DNA of 64,000 nt, taken from contig NZ_NIFO01000022.1 in assembly GCF_002233755.1 (NCBI RefSeq), forward strand, positions 18,683 through 82,682. Reading direction: 5' to 3'. Origin of the DNA: Acinetobacter piscicola. Lineage in GTDB: Bacteria > Pseudomonadota > Gammaproteobacteria > Pseudomonadales > Moraxellaceae. The position numbers and the translations under genes were made by a program. The notes beneath the pieces were generated by a model, which was not told where the DNA came from, ran no database searches, and was given only the letters and a program-made list of their open reading frames with translations. This document shows, one piece after another, positions 56,018 through 63,930 of the stretch (position 1 is its first letter; each line of letters begins with the position of its first letter).

Positions 56018-56557
56018 ATGAATTATCAAACTGTTCTCGATTTTTGGTTTAGTTCTGAAACGCAGCCCTTTTGGTTCGCTAAAAGTGATGCTTTTGATCA
56101 AAAATTGCATCAGCAATTTGCAGATACACTTGAACAAGCTCGCCAATGTGAGCTTTGGGCATGGCGTGAAAGTGCTGAAGGTCGCCTTGCTGAGATTATT
56201 GTTTTAGACCAATTTTCTCGTAATATTTACCGAGATAAACCTGCTTCATTTGCACAAGACCCTTTAGCGCTCGCTTTAGCACAAGAAAGTATTGGTTTGG
56301 GATTGGATGGAAACCTAACACCTGAACAACGCTCATTTCTATATATGCCCTTTATGCATAGCGAATCCAAACTCATTCATGAACAAGCATTACAACTATT
56401 TGAAAGATTGGGTAATCCGAATAACTTAGATTTTGAGAAAAAACATAAAGTTATTATTGATCGATTTGGACGTTACCCACATCGCAACGCTATTTTAGGA
56501 CGCGAATCGACCACAGAAGAAATTGAGTTTTTAAAACAGCCGAATAGTCATTTTTAA
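56018..56557 (+). CDS. DUF924 family protein
   Basis: 179 residues, helical. Starts TVLDFWFSSETQPFWFAKSD, then FADTLEQARQCELWAW, EGRLAEIIVLDQFSRNIYRD (the conserved DQFxRN motif) and LYMPFMHSESKLIHEQALQLF, with HPHRNAILGR-like ending (RYPHRNAILGRESTTEE). This is the TPR-like DUF924 family of unknown function, widespread in Proteobacteria. No ribosome site is obvious before the ATG. It is divergent from gshA. Confidence 0.85.
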   Translation: MNYQTVLDFWFSSETQPFWFAKSDAFDQKLHQQFADTLEQARQCELWAWRESAEGRLAEIIVLDQFSRNIYRDKPASFAQDPLALALAQESIGLGLDGNLTPEQRSFLYMPFMHSESKLIHEQALQLFERLGNPNNLDFEKKHKVIIDRFGRYPHRNAILGRESTTEEIEFLKQPNSHF

Positions 56558-56774
56558 TCAAACTTTTGGCTTACATAGGAGCTTCATTATTTTCAAATGA
56601 CTTTTTAAGTAAAACTAATATATTGATTTTAAAAAGTTATTTAAACCCATTTCACATGAATAAGTTATTAATTTTATTGGAATAAATCTTCCAATAAAAT
56701 TACAAAACTATAATATATCAGACCAAAAAGCTCAGATATTATTTTTGAACAATATCAACAAGGATAGAAAAAAT

Positions 56775-57458
56775 ATGGCACAGCCTACAATTGTATTAGT
56801 TCATGGATTTTGGGGTAACTCCCTCCATTGGCAACATGTGATTCCTTTATTGGTTAAACAAAATTATCAAGTTAAAGCGGTTGAGGTTCCTTTAACATCT
56901 CTCGCAGATGATGTTGAAAGAACCACGAAAATGATTAATCAAATCGAAGGTCCAGTTTTACTTGTTGGCCATTCATATGGCGGTGCTGTGATTACTGAAG
57001 CGGGTAATAACGATAAAGTTGTTGGCTTAGTCTACATCGCTGCATTTGCACCAGATACTGGTGAAAGCCCAGGGATGATTACTCAACAGAATTTACCTGT
57101 AGCGGCTGCAAATCTAGCACCAGATAGCGATGGTTATTTATGGGTCGTTCCTGAAAAATTTCATGAAAGTTTCTGCCAAGATTTAGATATTTCTGAATCT
57201 ATCGCTATGGGTGTTGCTCAAAAAGCACCTCTTGCAAGCACGTTTGGCGATAACATCACTACACCTGCATGGAAAACTAAGCCTTGTTGGTACCAAATCT
57301 CAACACAAGATCGCATGATTGCACCTGAAAACCAAAGAAAGATGTCTGCAAGAATGAATCCTAAAGAAATCATCGAGCTTGATGCAAGCCATGCTTCGCT
57401 TGCATCTAGACCAGAAGAAGTGACTAATTTTATTATTAAGGCAGCTTCATCGCTTTAA
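56775..57458 (+). CDS. Alpha/beta hydrolase (EstC-like)
   Basis: 227 residues from ATG 56775, about 10 nt after AAGGA. Motifs are VLVHGFWGNSLHWQHVIPLL, the nucleophile VLLVGHSYGGAVITEA (Ser in GHSYGG, about residue 79) and ELDASHASLASRPEEV with the catalytic His (about 207). The fold resembles plant-type MES and bacterial EstC esterases and related small hydrolases. No signal peptide, so cytoplasmic; substrate unknown. A terminator follows at 57549. Confidence 0.85.
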   Translation: MAQPTIVLVHGFWGNSLHWQHVIPLLVKQNYQVKAVEVPLTSLADDVERTTKMINQIEGPVLLVGHSYGGAVITEAGNNDKVVGLVYIAAFAPDTGESPGMITQQNLPVAAANLAPDSDGYLWVVPEKFHESFCQDLDISESIAMGVAQKAPLASTFGDNITTPAWKTKPCWYQISTQDRMIAPENQRKMSARMNPKEIIELDASHASLASRPEEVTNFIIKAASSL

Positions 57459-57890
57459 GATGAGATGAATTAAAAATATCTACAGTTTTCAACTATCGAA
57501 AATATAATTTCAAAAGTGAAACTGTAGAATAAAATCTAAATGAAGATCAAAAATGGGAGCTAGCCTCTCATTTTTATATTATGTTCTTAAAATTAAAACC
57601 ACTTTAAATACCAATATTTACATCAATAAAAATGATAAAAATCAAATGAGCTATCCACTTTGTAAATTGAACAACCCAGTGGAACCTTTTTTTTGTTGAA
57701 CATTCTATTGTAAGACAATATTTCCTTCACTCAAGTTCATCACACGACACCCCTTCTCAAATCAATCGCTGTCTTGTGTAATAGACCGAATTAACAAAAA
57801 TCTTCTTGAAATTCATTATCAATCCCTCATTTTAGAACAATATAGAGATTAAAATTACTGATCCATCTGAAGAGTGGAAAGGAGCGACAT
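57459..57890. other. Intergenic region between the hydrolase and lipoprotein genes
   Basis: 432 bp. It contains the terminator at 57549-57575 and otherwise AT-rich sequence with T-runs near 57690. The promoter of the lipoprotein gene should lie in its 3' half. No reading frame seen. Confidence 0.4.
57549..57575 (+). terminator. Terminator after the alpha/beta hydrolase gene
   Basis: AAAAATGGGAG and CTCTCATTTTT pair (one G-U) around CTAGC. It lies about 90 bp beyond the stop codon. Confidence 0.7.
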
Positions 57891-58451
57891 ATGAAAAAAA
57901 CACTCATCGGTCTGACTATGGTGGCAGTACTCACAATGACGGGGTGTGCAATGTCACCAAGCAAGCCTCGAACCTTTGACCAGCTTGGGCAATACTCAAC
58001 TGTTCCACTGAACGATCATAGTTATCGTGTCAGTTTTCGTGCTAAAAGTGATATGAGTTTTGGAACGGCTGAAGAAATTGCCTTACTCAAATCTGCACAA
58101 ACAGCAGTATTGAACGGATTCCAATTCTTTAAAGTTCTTGATGATCCAAGTAATCGTAATCAACCTCCACGCAAAGCTGTAGTTTATCCAACCCCGATGT
58201 ATCCACCCTATGGTTATGGATATAGACGCTTAGGTGGATTCTATGACCCGTTTTATGATATTCCGCAAGTGGTAACCGTTGATCCTATTCAAGTGGCCTA
58301 TAGTATTGAATGTTATAAAGATAAAAAATCAGCGCCTAGCGATGCCTTTGACGCTCGTCTGATTTTACAATCTTTAGGACAAAAATACGGTGTTAGTCCG
58401 ACAGGACAAGTGCTTCAACCTCAACCTGTTACGGTAACATCCTCTAAATAA
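57891..58451 (+). CDS. CC0125/CC1285-family lipoprotein
   Basis: 186 residues with a lipoprotein signal, MKKTLIGLTMVAVLTMTGCA (lipobox LTMTGC), so the mature protein starts at Cys with a lipid anchor. The middle has PPRKAVVYPTPMYPPYGYGYRR (in part), a Tyr/Pro-rich linker seen in this family, and the end is GQVLQPQPVTVTSSK. Function unknown; probably in the outer membrane or periplasm. AAAGGAGCGACAT precedes the ATG. It starts 18 bp before a DUF445 gene on the same strand and is likely co-transcribed with it. Confidence 0.8.
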   Translation: MKKTLIGLTMVAVLTMTGCAMSPSKPRTFDQLGQYSTVPLNDHSYRVSFRAKSDMSFGTAEEIALLKSAQTAVLNGFQFFKVLDDPSNRNQPPRKAVVYPTPMYPPYGYGYRRLGGFYDPFYDIPQVVTVDPIQVAYSIECYKDKKSAPSDAFDARLILQSLGQKYGVSPTGQVLQPQPVTVTSSK

Positions 58452-58469
58452 TTATTTTTAGGCATATGA

Positions 58470-59777
58470 ATGGGCGAAATAGAACAACACAGTATCCCAA
58501 GCTTGGATCGTAGTAAACGCTTTGCAACCATCGCTTTAATTGTTGCCGTGGTTGCTTGGATCATTCTCATCATCACCGCCAAACTGATGCCTGAATATGC
58601 ATGGTTCATTCATATTCTCATGCTTGGTGCAGAGGCAGGTGTAGTCGGCGGTCTAGCAGACTGGTATGCGATTACTGTTCTATTTCGTAATCCATTTGGG
58701 AAAATTCCGATTCCCAAATTTTTACGTGATCACACTGAAATCATCCCCCGAAATAAAGCACGTATTGCTGAATCTATGGGGAAGTTTGTTCAGGAAAATT
58801 TTCTTTCTCCGCAAGTTGTAGAAAGCAGCTTAAAAAGTACCGATCTCAGTTTGGCTGTAGGGCAATGGCTTGCTAATCCACACAATAATGGTCAAGTTGT
58901 AGACGTCATTCAACAAACTGTGCCTAAAATATTTGAATTTGTGGGACAAGAACAGATTGGGCGCTTTATTCAAAACAACAGTGTGCAATGGGTTCGCAAT
59001 ACGAGAATCAATAATCTTGCCAGTGAAATGTTGCGTGCAGTTTTGGAAAATGATTTCCACCAAGACGTATTGCAGCGTGGCTTAGATTTAGCGCATGAAT
59101 GGATGATGACCCATCCAGACAAAACGCGTGAACTCACTCAAACCTTGTTTAAAGAGCTTGGGGTTTCTCGTCTAGCCAAAGGTGCAAGTTGGATTGGAAT
59201 CGATGTTGAACAACGTACCATTGATTCTGTGATTGAAAAAGTTGAGTCTATGTTGGCTGATCAAGAGCATCCGATCCGCCAAAAAATTGAAGAAGCCGCT
59301 CATCAAGTGATGGTGGAACTCTCAGATAATCACAGTACAACCAGTATTCGTTTAAATGAAACCAAGAATGCGCTTTTAGACAGCCCTTCTGTGTTGAACT
59401 TCATCACAGGTGCTGTGGTTATTTTATGTGATGCGATCAAGTCAGACTTGATGAAAGCTGATTCAGGCATTGCCATGAATCTACGTGTTTCAATCCAGCA
59501 AGTTGGTGAAAATTTAATTCAAAATCAATCTGTTCGTGATTTACTGAATGATCGAATGAGTGGTATTGCGGTCAATCTGAGTGATCAATACAGTGAAAAA
59601 GTGATTCGTTTTATCAGCCAACGTATCCATGAATGGGACTCGACTGAAATGATCGCTAAGATTGAAAATGAGGTCGGTGGTGATTTACACATGATTCGTG
59701 TCAATGGTGTCGTGGTTGGTGCATTTATTGGTCTGACGCTTGGTGTGATTCGTGCTGTGATTGATTTTGTGATTTGA
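58470..59777 (+). CDS. DUF445 family membrane protein
   Basis: 435 residues. An N-terminal helix (ATIALIVAVVAWIILIITA, about residues 17-35), a large soluble part and a C-terminal hydrophobic end (GVVVGAFIGLTLGVIRAVIDFV, in part). Conserved family features are GGLADWYAITVLFRNPFG and IPRNKARIAESMGKF. This DUF445 group is found in Gram-negative inner membranes, with unknown function. It is followed by a strong terminator and convergent to a SIMPL gene. Confidence 0.85.
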   Translation: MGEIEQHSIPSLDRSKRFATIALIVAVVAWIILIITAKLMPEYAWFIHILMLGAEAGVVGGLADWYAITVLFRNPFGKIPIPKFLRDHTEIIPRNKARIAESMGKFVQENFLSPQVVESSLKSTDLSLAVGQWLANPHNNGQVVDVIQQTVPKIFEFVGQEQIGRFIQNNSVQWVRNTRINNLASEMLRAVLENDFHQDVLQRGLDLAHEWMMTHPDKTRELTQTLFKELGVSRLAKGASWIGIDVEQRTIDSVIEKVESMLADQEHPIRQKIEEAAHQVMVELSDNHSTTSIRLNETKNALLDSPSVLNFITGAVVILCDAIKSDLMKADSGIAMNLRVSIQQVGENLIQNQSVRDLLNDRMSGIAVNLSDQYSEKVIRFISQRIHEWDSTEMIAKIENEVGGDLHMIRVNGVVVGAFIGLTLGVIRAVIDFVI

Positions 59778-59813
59778 GAATAAATAAAGTAAGAGATAGA
59801 TAAGCAACTCATT

Positions 59814-59840
59814 AAAAATGGGAGTTAAGCTCCCATTTTT
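59814..59840. terminator. Bidirectional terminator between DUF445 and SIMPL genes
   Basis: AAAAATGGGAG and CTCCCATTTTT are exact complements around TTAAG, with T-runs on both strands. Confidence 0.9.
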
Positions 59841-59889
59841 ATTTACCTACAAGATATAAATTCATTTTTTATAAAATATCAATATCTTA

Positions 59890-60648
59890 TCAATCAATTG
59901 AATAGTTTATGGTTACAACGACACGAGCAATTTTTTTAATGGTCGCTTTATCATATGCGCCACCATAATCACTATCATCATCAGAACCACTTTCAGGCAA
60001 AATATAAAAAGCACCTTGGCTAGCAGAACGCATTGCCCCCACTTTAACATTACCTACTTTTGCAAACTCATTGGCTCGGCTATACGCATTTTTAGTTGCA
60101 TTGGCAATCAAAGACATTTTGATTTCTTCTAAATTGGACACTAAATATTGTGGATCTTGCTCGATAGAAATGCCCTTTTCATCCAACAAATAAGCATCTT
60201 TTGCTGCTTTTTCAATTTTTTGAATATCACGACTATTAATCACTAAGGATTGCATCGCGGTATAACCTTTAAATTCACGAATCATTTTTCCTTCTTCATT
60301 TTCAACGTCTTGATAATAAGGTTGAGAACTTTTATTACCCAGTGTCATTTCTGTTGCTTTAAACCCATGCTCAACAAAAAAGTTTTGTAATGTTTTTATT
60401 TCTTGGTCAAGTAATTGGTACGATGCCGAAATCGTGTCCGAAGCATGGCTTGTTCGTAAGTTGATTTCCCAACGCGCTTGATCTGCTTGAATGGGTTTTT
60501 CTGCTAATCCTTTGACAATAATTGAATTTTTGTCACCGCCAAACTGCTTAAGTGCATATCCAATGACACCCGAAGAAATAATAAATCCTAAACTGAGAAT
60601 GAGTGCTGAAAACCATAGGGTTTTATATGTGATTGATTTATTTTCCAT
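59890..60648 (-). CDS. SIMPL (DUF541) domain protein, exported
   Basis: 252 residues from ATG 60646-60648. A hydrophobic N-terminal segment (LWFSALILSLGFIISSGVIGYAL, in part) acts as a signal anchor. The rest is a SIMPL domain: SIIVKGLAEKPIQADQARWEINL, MTLGNKSSQPYYQDV, EFKGYTAMQSLVINSRDI and a C-terminal TIKKIARVVVTINYSI. SIMPL/DUF541 proteins occur in envelopes of many bacteria, some linked to oxidative stress, but the role is unsettled. An in-frame GTG four codons upstream is an alternative start, and there is no good ribosome site for either. Confidence 0.85.
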   Translation of the reverse strand: MENKSITYKTLWFSALILSLGFIISSGVIGYALKQFGGDKNSIIVKGLAEKPIQADQARWEINLRTSHASDTISASYQLLDQEIKTLQNFFVEHGFKATEMTLGNKSSQPYYQDVENEEGKMIREFKGYTAMQSLVINSRDIQKIEKAAKDAYLLDEKGISIEQDPQYLVSNLEEIKMSLIANATKNAYSRANEFAKVGNVKVGAMRSASQGAFYILPESGSDDDSDYGGAYDKATIKKIARVVVTINYSID

Positions 60649-60821
60649 TTTTAATATCACTAAAAATTCTTATCAGTTAAGTTATAGTCAGGATGAGAAG
60701 ACAAGTCAACATTCTTTGAGTCTATAAATCGTACAGCTTTGTGAACTATTTATTTTATAAAGCGTCGATTTTTTGCTCATACAAATGAGTTATTTTATTG
60801 ACATAAGTTTTGTGGTTATAT

Positions 60822-60854
60822 AAAAACTGCTTGAGTCATTCCCCTAGCAGTTTT
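60822..60854 (-). terminator. Terminator after the AcfC-like gene
   Basis: On the minus strand AAAACTGCT and AGCAGTTTTT pair around a loop of about 15 nt. It lies 34 bp beyond the stop at 60888. Confidence 0.6.
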
Positions 60855-60887
60855 AAATTTGAATTTCTAACAACAAGTTTAAATAGA

Positions 60888-61649
60888 TTATTTTGTCCAA
60901 CCAAACGTTTTAAAAATCGTATGACCTTGTTGAGACTTTAAAAAGTCGATGAAGCTTTTCGCTTCTGCATTTTTTAAACCTTGCTGTGTTAGTGCAACAC
61001 CTGTGTCTCGATAAATGACCAATTGCGGCTCTATAGGAACAATTTGACCAATATCAGGATTACTCACCCCCCAGATATTAAAAACTAACCATGCATCGTA
61101 TTGGCTATCTTCTTCCCAAGCTTTTTTGGCCATCCCTGTATTGGGCGCATACATCACAATATTTTTTCGAAATGCTTTTGTTAATTGAATATTGCCTGTT
61201 CTGCCTGCAATATCTTCCCACATACCCACTTGCCCTGCACCATGAGTGACGAGTACTTTTGTATTTGGTTTTGCTAAATCCTTAAAACCTTTAATCTTTT
61301 TAGGATTACCTTTTCTGACTAGAATCGTAGCAGGACGCAAATATAAAGGTTCTACAGAATCTTTAACAATGTTCTCAGAGAATGTTTTCTCAAAATCAGA
61401 CATCATCGCTTCAGAGCCACTATAAATAAGATCTGCATCTATTTTGGCTTTTTCAGCCCATTGTGGCGTTGGTCCCGCAGTCACTTTTACCTCTATTCCT
61501 GTCTTTTTTTGGAATTGTTTTGCTGCTTCATGCATCGCAGGTGCAGGTCCACCCGGGCCATATACGTTGATATCCGCCATTGTATTCATAGATAAATAAC
61601 AAACCGTTAGTCCTAACAAATAGCGACTAAATCCATATTTTTTCGACAT
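60888..61649 (-). CDS. Periplasmic substrate-binding protein, AcfC/ModA-like
   Basis: 253 residues with a signal peptide (MSKKYGFSRYLLGLTVCYLS, cleaved after MA near residue 25). The mature chain begins DINVYGPGGPAPAMHEAAKQF, the start of the bilobed type II binding fold, then TAGPTPQWAEKAKIDADLIYSGSE and GHTIFKTFGWTK at the end. V. cholerae AcfC (accessory colonization factor) and molybdate/sulfate-type binders share this pattern; the ligand is likely an anion. No permease or ATPase gene is next to it, so it may work with a distant transporter or as a sensor. Confidence 0.8.
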   Translation of the reverse strand: MSKKYGFSRYLLGLTVCYLSMNTMADINVYGPGGPAPAMHEAAKQFQKKTGIEVKVTAGPTPQWAEKAKIDADLIYSGSEAMMSDFEKTFSENIVKDSVEPLYLRPATILVRKGNPKKIKGFKDLAKPNTKVLVTHGAGQVGMWEDIAGRTGNIQLTKAFRKNIVMYAPNTGMAKKAWEEDSQYDAWLVFNIWGVSNPDIGQIVPIEPQLVIYRDTGVALTQQGLKNAEAKSFIDFLKSQQGHTIFKTFGWTK

Positions 61650-61840
61650 TTTTCATTTCCATTGTTGCTGTGTGAAATTGCGATATTATTATTTTTACTG
61701 ATTTATTAATACATTTTATATTTGTTTTTTTGTTAATAAATTTATCGTGAAAAATAAAGTATTTTTAGGCTCCGCCTATTATTTATTGAGTCTAATCAAT
61801 CGAGCAGGATGTTGAGCACATTACATGAATAATCATTAAA

Positions 61841-61875
61841 AAACCGTTCTAGTGTACGGAACTCTAGAACGGTTT
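61841..61875 (-). terminator. Terminator hairpin downstream of the HD gene
   Basis: AAACCGTTCTAG (61841-61852) and CTAGAACGGTTT (61864-61875) are exact complements; on the minus strand a T-run follows. It lies about 150 bp past the HD stop. Confidence 0.75.
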
Positions 61876-61979
61876 CGACTAAGATATTGATGCTAAAAGG
61901 AATATTTTAAGCATTTCGCATAAGGTGTATTGTTAATTTTAGGGAATCTTAACTACATAGTTTCAAAATATAAGGTAGG

Positions 61980-62011
61980 CTTTTAAGCATAGCCAAAGCT
62001 ATGCTTAAAAG
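61980..62011 (-). terminator. 14-bp-arm hairpin right after the HD stop codon
   Basis: CTTTTAAGCATAGC (61980-61993) and GCTATGCTTAAAAG (61998-62011) are exact complements around CAAA. It lies 14 bp past the stop at 62026, so it is either a first stop or a 3'-end stabiliser before the second hairpin. Confidence 0.55.
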
Positions 62012-62025
62012 TATTGACTGACTAT

Positions 62026-62592
62026 TTATCTATTTATTTTTTGCAATGTTTCCTCGTTTAGGATAGTCCGAATACTTTGGAACAATGGATGCTTATTTGT
62101 GTATTTTTCACCATAAGTAAGATTAAACTCATAATCAAAATCTTCAGGATTAATACCTTGATTATGTTGTAGGATAGTCTCTAGCTTATCTAATGCTTTT
62201 ACAGCAATAGCTTCCTCAGTTTGACCAGTTTCGTATTCTTCCCATAACCCTAGTAATGAACTCCTAAGTGGTTCATCTAATGATTGAGTTAGAAACAGTA
62301 AGTCATTACGTTCTTGAATATCTTTATCTGGGTGATTTTGTTTTTCTGTAGCAGGGATATCACCATTGATTGTTTCACCTAGATCATGAACAAGACACAT
62401 CTTTAAAACTCTTGAAAAGTTTAGGTGCTTCAATTCGTCTTCAAATACTAGAGCTAATAAGGCAAGTCTCCACGTATGTTCAGCAGTACTCTCGTTCCTG
62501 CCATTAGAAGTATGGGAAGAACGCATTACATTTTTTAAATTTTCAGCCTCTTTTAGGAAGAGTAAGCGACCTTTAATAACACTAGTATTCAT
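62026..62592 (-). CDS. HD-domain phosphohydrolase, YfbR/HDDC2-like
   Basis: 188 residues from ATG 62590-62592, preceded by AGGAAATTAC; the frame is open 7 codons further. HD signature: ESTAEHTWRLALLALVF (first His), CLVHDLGETINGDIPATEK (HD pair, about residue 66), and a later Asp in VKALDKLETIL. YfbR-type enzymes dephosphorylate 5'-deoxynucleotides with a divalent metal; HDDC2 is the eukaryotic relative. Cytoplasmic. The motif set is complete, so it is probably active. Confidence 0.85.
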   Translation of the reverse strand: MNTSVIKGRLLFLKEAENLKNVMRSSHTSNGRNESTAEHTWRLALLALVFEDELKHLNFSRVLKMCLVHDLGETINGDIPATEKQNHPDKDIQERNDLLFLTQSLDEPLRSSLLGLWEEYETGQTEEAIAVKALDKLETILQHNQGINPEDFDYEFNLTYGEKYTNKHPLFQSIRTILNEETLQKINR

Positions 62593-62651
62593 GTAATTTC
62601 CTATTTGCATCAAAAATATAAAACTCTTTGACTGAGGAAAAAGGAGGTAAT

Positions 62652-62750
62652 GTGGATGTCAAATCAGCTTGGAAGGGCTTTTTTATTGTAGCAAATATTG
62701 CTTCAAATTTAAAAAGATTAGTTAAACCAAAACATGGTGTATGTCAGTAA
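62652..62750 (+). CDS. Candidate small protein, 32 residues
   Basis: GTG-started frame MDVKSAWKGFFIVANIASNL..., with 32 codons. AAGGAGG stands 4 nt before the GTG. The protein is short, basic at its C-terminus (LKRLVKPKHGVCQ) and has a hydrophobic middle (FFIVANIA). Directly past the stop TTACCTCC (62753-62760) is complementary to the GGAGGTAA of the ribosome site (62643-62650). A terminator follows at 62849. No family recognised; it may be a gene remnant. Confidence 0.3.
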   Translation: MDVKSAWKGFFIVANIASNLKRLVKPKHGVCQ

Positions 62751-62848
62751 ATTTACCTCCATTAACCGAATGGTCTTTATGCGAAGAAACTTTAATATTT
62801 TATTTAAAACCAATATTTTAAAAATTTACCCACCCTAAAAATCACCCA

Positions 62849-62879
62849 AAAGCCGACTAGGAAACAAGTCGGCTTTTTT
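62849..62879 (+). terminator. Terminator downstream of the small frame
   Basis: AAAGCCGACT (62849-62858) and AGTCGGCTTT (62867-62876) pair around AGGAAACA, followed by T residues. Confidence 0.8.
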
Positions 62880-63019
62880 AAGCACATTTATCACTTTTAG
62901 CCAATCATATTGATTGAAAAATAATCAAAACTTCATTTTTTCTTGATTCCTCAACGGTCACAATTATGAAACTATCCGCATTTCTACGGACAACTCTTAG
63001 AATAAAACTCAGCCAATTT

Positions 63020-63037
63020 TGTACGTCTGAACGTACA
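63020..63037. promoter_or_regulatory. 18-bp palindrome, candidate GacA/UvrY-like box
   Basis: TGTACG-TCTGAA-CGTACA has the same 6-6-6 layout as the GacA-type upstream site TGTAAG-N6-CTTACA. It lies about 60-70 bp upstream of the likely start of the regulatory RNA at 63092. The half sites differ at two positions, so this is a suggestion only. Confidence 0.35.
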
Positions 63038-63091
63038 TCAATTTAAGGATTTAGCGAATAGGCAGATCCACTGCAATTTCATATCATGACC

Positions 63092-63212
63092 TCATAGCGA
63101 ACAGGATGTTCCAGATAAAAATAAGAAAAGACAGCAACGGAGTGTAGGTACGACAGGAGTCATACCACAGGTACAAATACGAAAAAGCCCGACAGGATGT
63201 CGGGCTTTTTTA
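63092..63212 (+). ncRNA. Candidate CsrA/RsmA-sequestering regulatory RNA (copy B)
   Basis: About 120 nt without a reading frame. Loop-presented GGA motifs: GAACA-GGA-TGTTC (63099-63111), a two-tier hairpin GGTA-c-GAC-AGGA-GTC-a-TACC (63147-63166), and the terminator GCCCGACA-GGA-TGTCGGGC with T-run (63187-63211). A further GGA is at 63139. CAGGATG occurs twice. An A-rich AAAAATAAGAAAAG segment lies between the first and second hairpins, as in copy A. A candidate -10 TATCAT lies at 63082-63087. This is the build of Csr/Rsm sponge RNAs. Inferred role: binds and titrates CsrA. Confidence 0.7.
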
Positions 63213-63246
63213 TTGCCATTTGCAAAGTCATTCAATTAGATTTAAA

Positions 63247-63266
63247 ATATAGACTATAATCTATAT
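63247..63266. promoter_or_regulatory. Promoter and operator of the toxin-antitoxin genes
   Basis: The near-palindrome ATATAGACTATAATCTATAT contains TATAAT (63255-63260), a likely -10 box. A dyad covering the -10 box, just upstream of the toxin ATG, fits autoregulation by the HTH antitoxin. Confidence 0.55.
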
Positions 63267-63278
63267 TATGGTTGTAGT

Positions 63279-63635
63279 ATGTGGACAGTCATTACAACGG
63301 ATTTGTTTAATGAATGGCTTGAACAGCAAGATGAATCAACACAAGAGAAAGTCTTAGCCTCGTTGGTTGTTTTACAGCAGTAAGGACCAAGTTTAGGTCG
63401 CCCTTTAGTTGATACCGTGTATGACTCTAAATTTACCAATATGAAAGAGCTACGCGTTCAGCATCGAGGTAAACCACTGAGAGCCTTTTTCGCATTTGAT
63501 CCATTACGACAGGCAATTGTGCTGTGTATTGGTGATAAAGGCGGTAAAAAGCGTTTTTATACAGAGATGCTAGCAATTGCAGATCAGCAATACGAACTTC
63601 ATCTCTCAACCCTAGGAGACCAATCTAATGGCTAA
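63279..63635 (+). pseudogene. RelE/HigB-type (Gp49-like) toxin with an in-frame stop codon
   Basis: The frame MWTVITTDLFNEWLEQQDEST... runs 34 codons to a TAA at 63381-63383, then continues in the same frame GPSLGRPLVDTVYDSKFTNMKELRVQHRGKPLRAFFAFDPLRQAIVLCIGDKGGKKRFY (in part) to 63635. With the stop read through it would be 118 residues, the normal length. KELRVQHRGKPLRAFFAFDP and CIGDKGGKKRF are the core of the Gp49/HigB mRNA-interferase-like family. One nucleotide change (for example from AAA, GAA or CAA) explains the stop. A GTG at 63417 could restart a 72-residue fragment. It ends 8 bp inside the antitoxin gene. Confidence 0.8.
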
Positions 63636-63930
63636 AACCTTACAGGAATTATTGACTAGTCGCTCTCCAGAGAGCCAAGCACGTATTCAACAAATGGCTG
63701 ACGAGCTACTTTTAGAAACTCAGCTCCATCTTATTCGTGAAGAACTAGAAATCTCTCAAAAAGAACTCGCTGAAACCCTTGGAATTAAACAACCATCACT
63801 TTCGGCAATCGAAAATCGTGGAAATGATCTGAAAATTTCAACGATGAAAAAATATGTTGAAGCGATGGGTGGAAAGCTTCGCATTGATGTAGAGCTTCCG
63901 ACTGGAAAGCATATAGGATTCAATGTTTAA
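63628..63930 (+). CDS. HTH (Xre-type) antitoxin, HigA-like
   Basis: 100 residues. LIREELEISQKELAETLGIKQPSLSAIENRG holds the HTH (about residues 38-66; in part: ISQKELAETLG and QPSLSAIE), with an N-terminal helix region that would contact the toxin. The C-terminal GGKLRIDVELPTGKHIGFNV is the family tail. The start ATG overlaps the toxin stop by 8 bp, the usual arrangement for toxin-first pairs. Since the toxin carries a stop codon, the antitoxin is probably an orphan regulator unless the toxin is read through. Confidence 0.9.
   Translation: MAKTLQELLTSRSPESQARIQQMADELLLETQLHLIREELEISQKELAETLGIKQPSLSAIENRGNDLKISTMKKYVEAMGGKLRIDVELPTGKHIGFNV

Larger units (their letters stand above)
61650..62025. 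other. Intergenic region between AcfC-like and HD genes, with two hairpins
   Basis: 376 bp. Two strong hairpins, 61841-61875 and 61980-62011, lie downstream of the HD gene. A smaller stem, TAGGC-TCC-GCCTA, is near 61768. The promoter of the AcfC-like gene should be just above 61650. No coding sequence seen. Confidence 0.4.
62593..63278 (+). other. 686-bp region between the HD and toxin genes: small frame, terminator, regulatory RNA
   Basis: Contains a 32-codon frame with strong Shine-Dalgarno sequence (62652-62750), a terminator (62849-62879), a palindrome (63020-63037), a second GGA-rich RNA (63092-63212), and the toxin-antitoxin promoter/operator (63247-63266). Each is annotated separately. 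The remaining stretches look non-coding. Confidence 0.5.

Noticed and set aside
61801..61815. CAGGATG on the plus strand near 61805 as another CsrA site
   Set aside because: No plus-strand gene or RNA is evident there and it is not in a clear hairpin loop.
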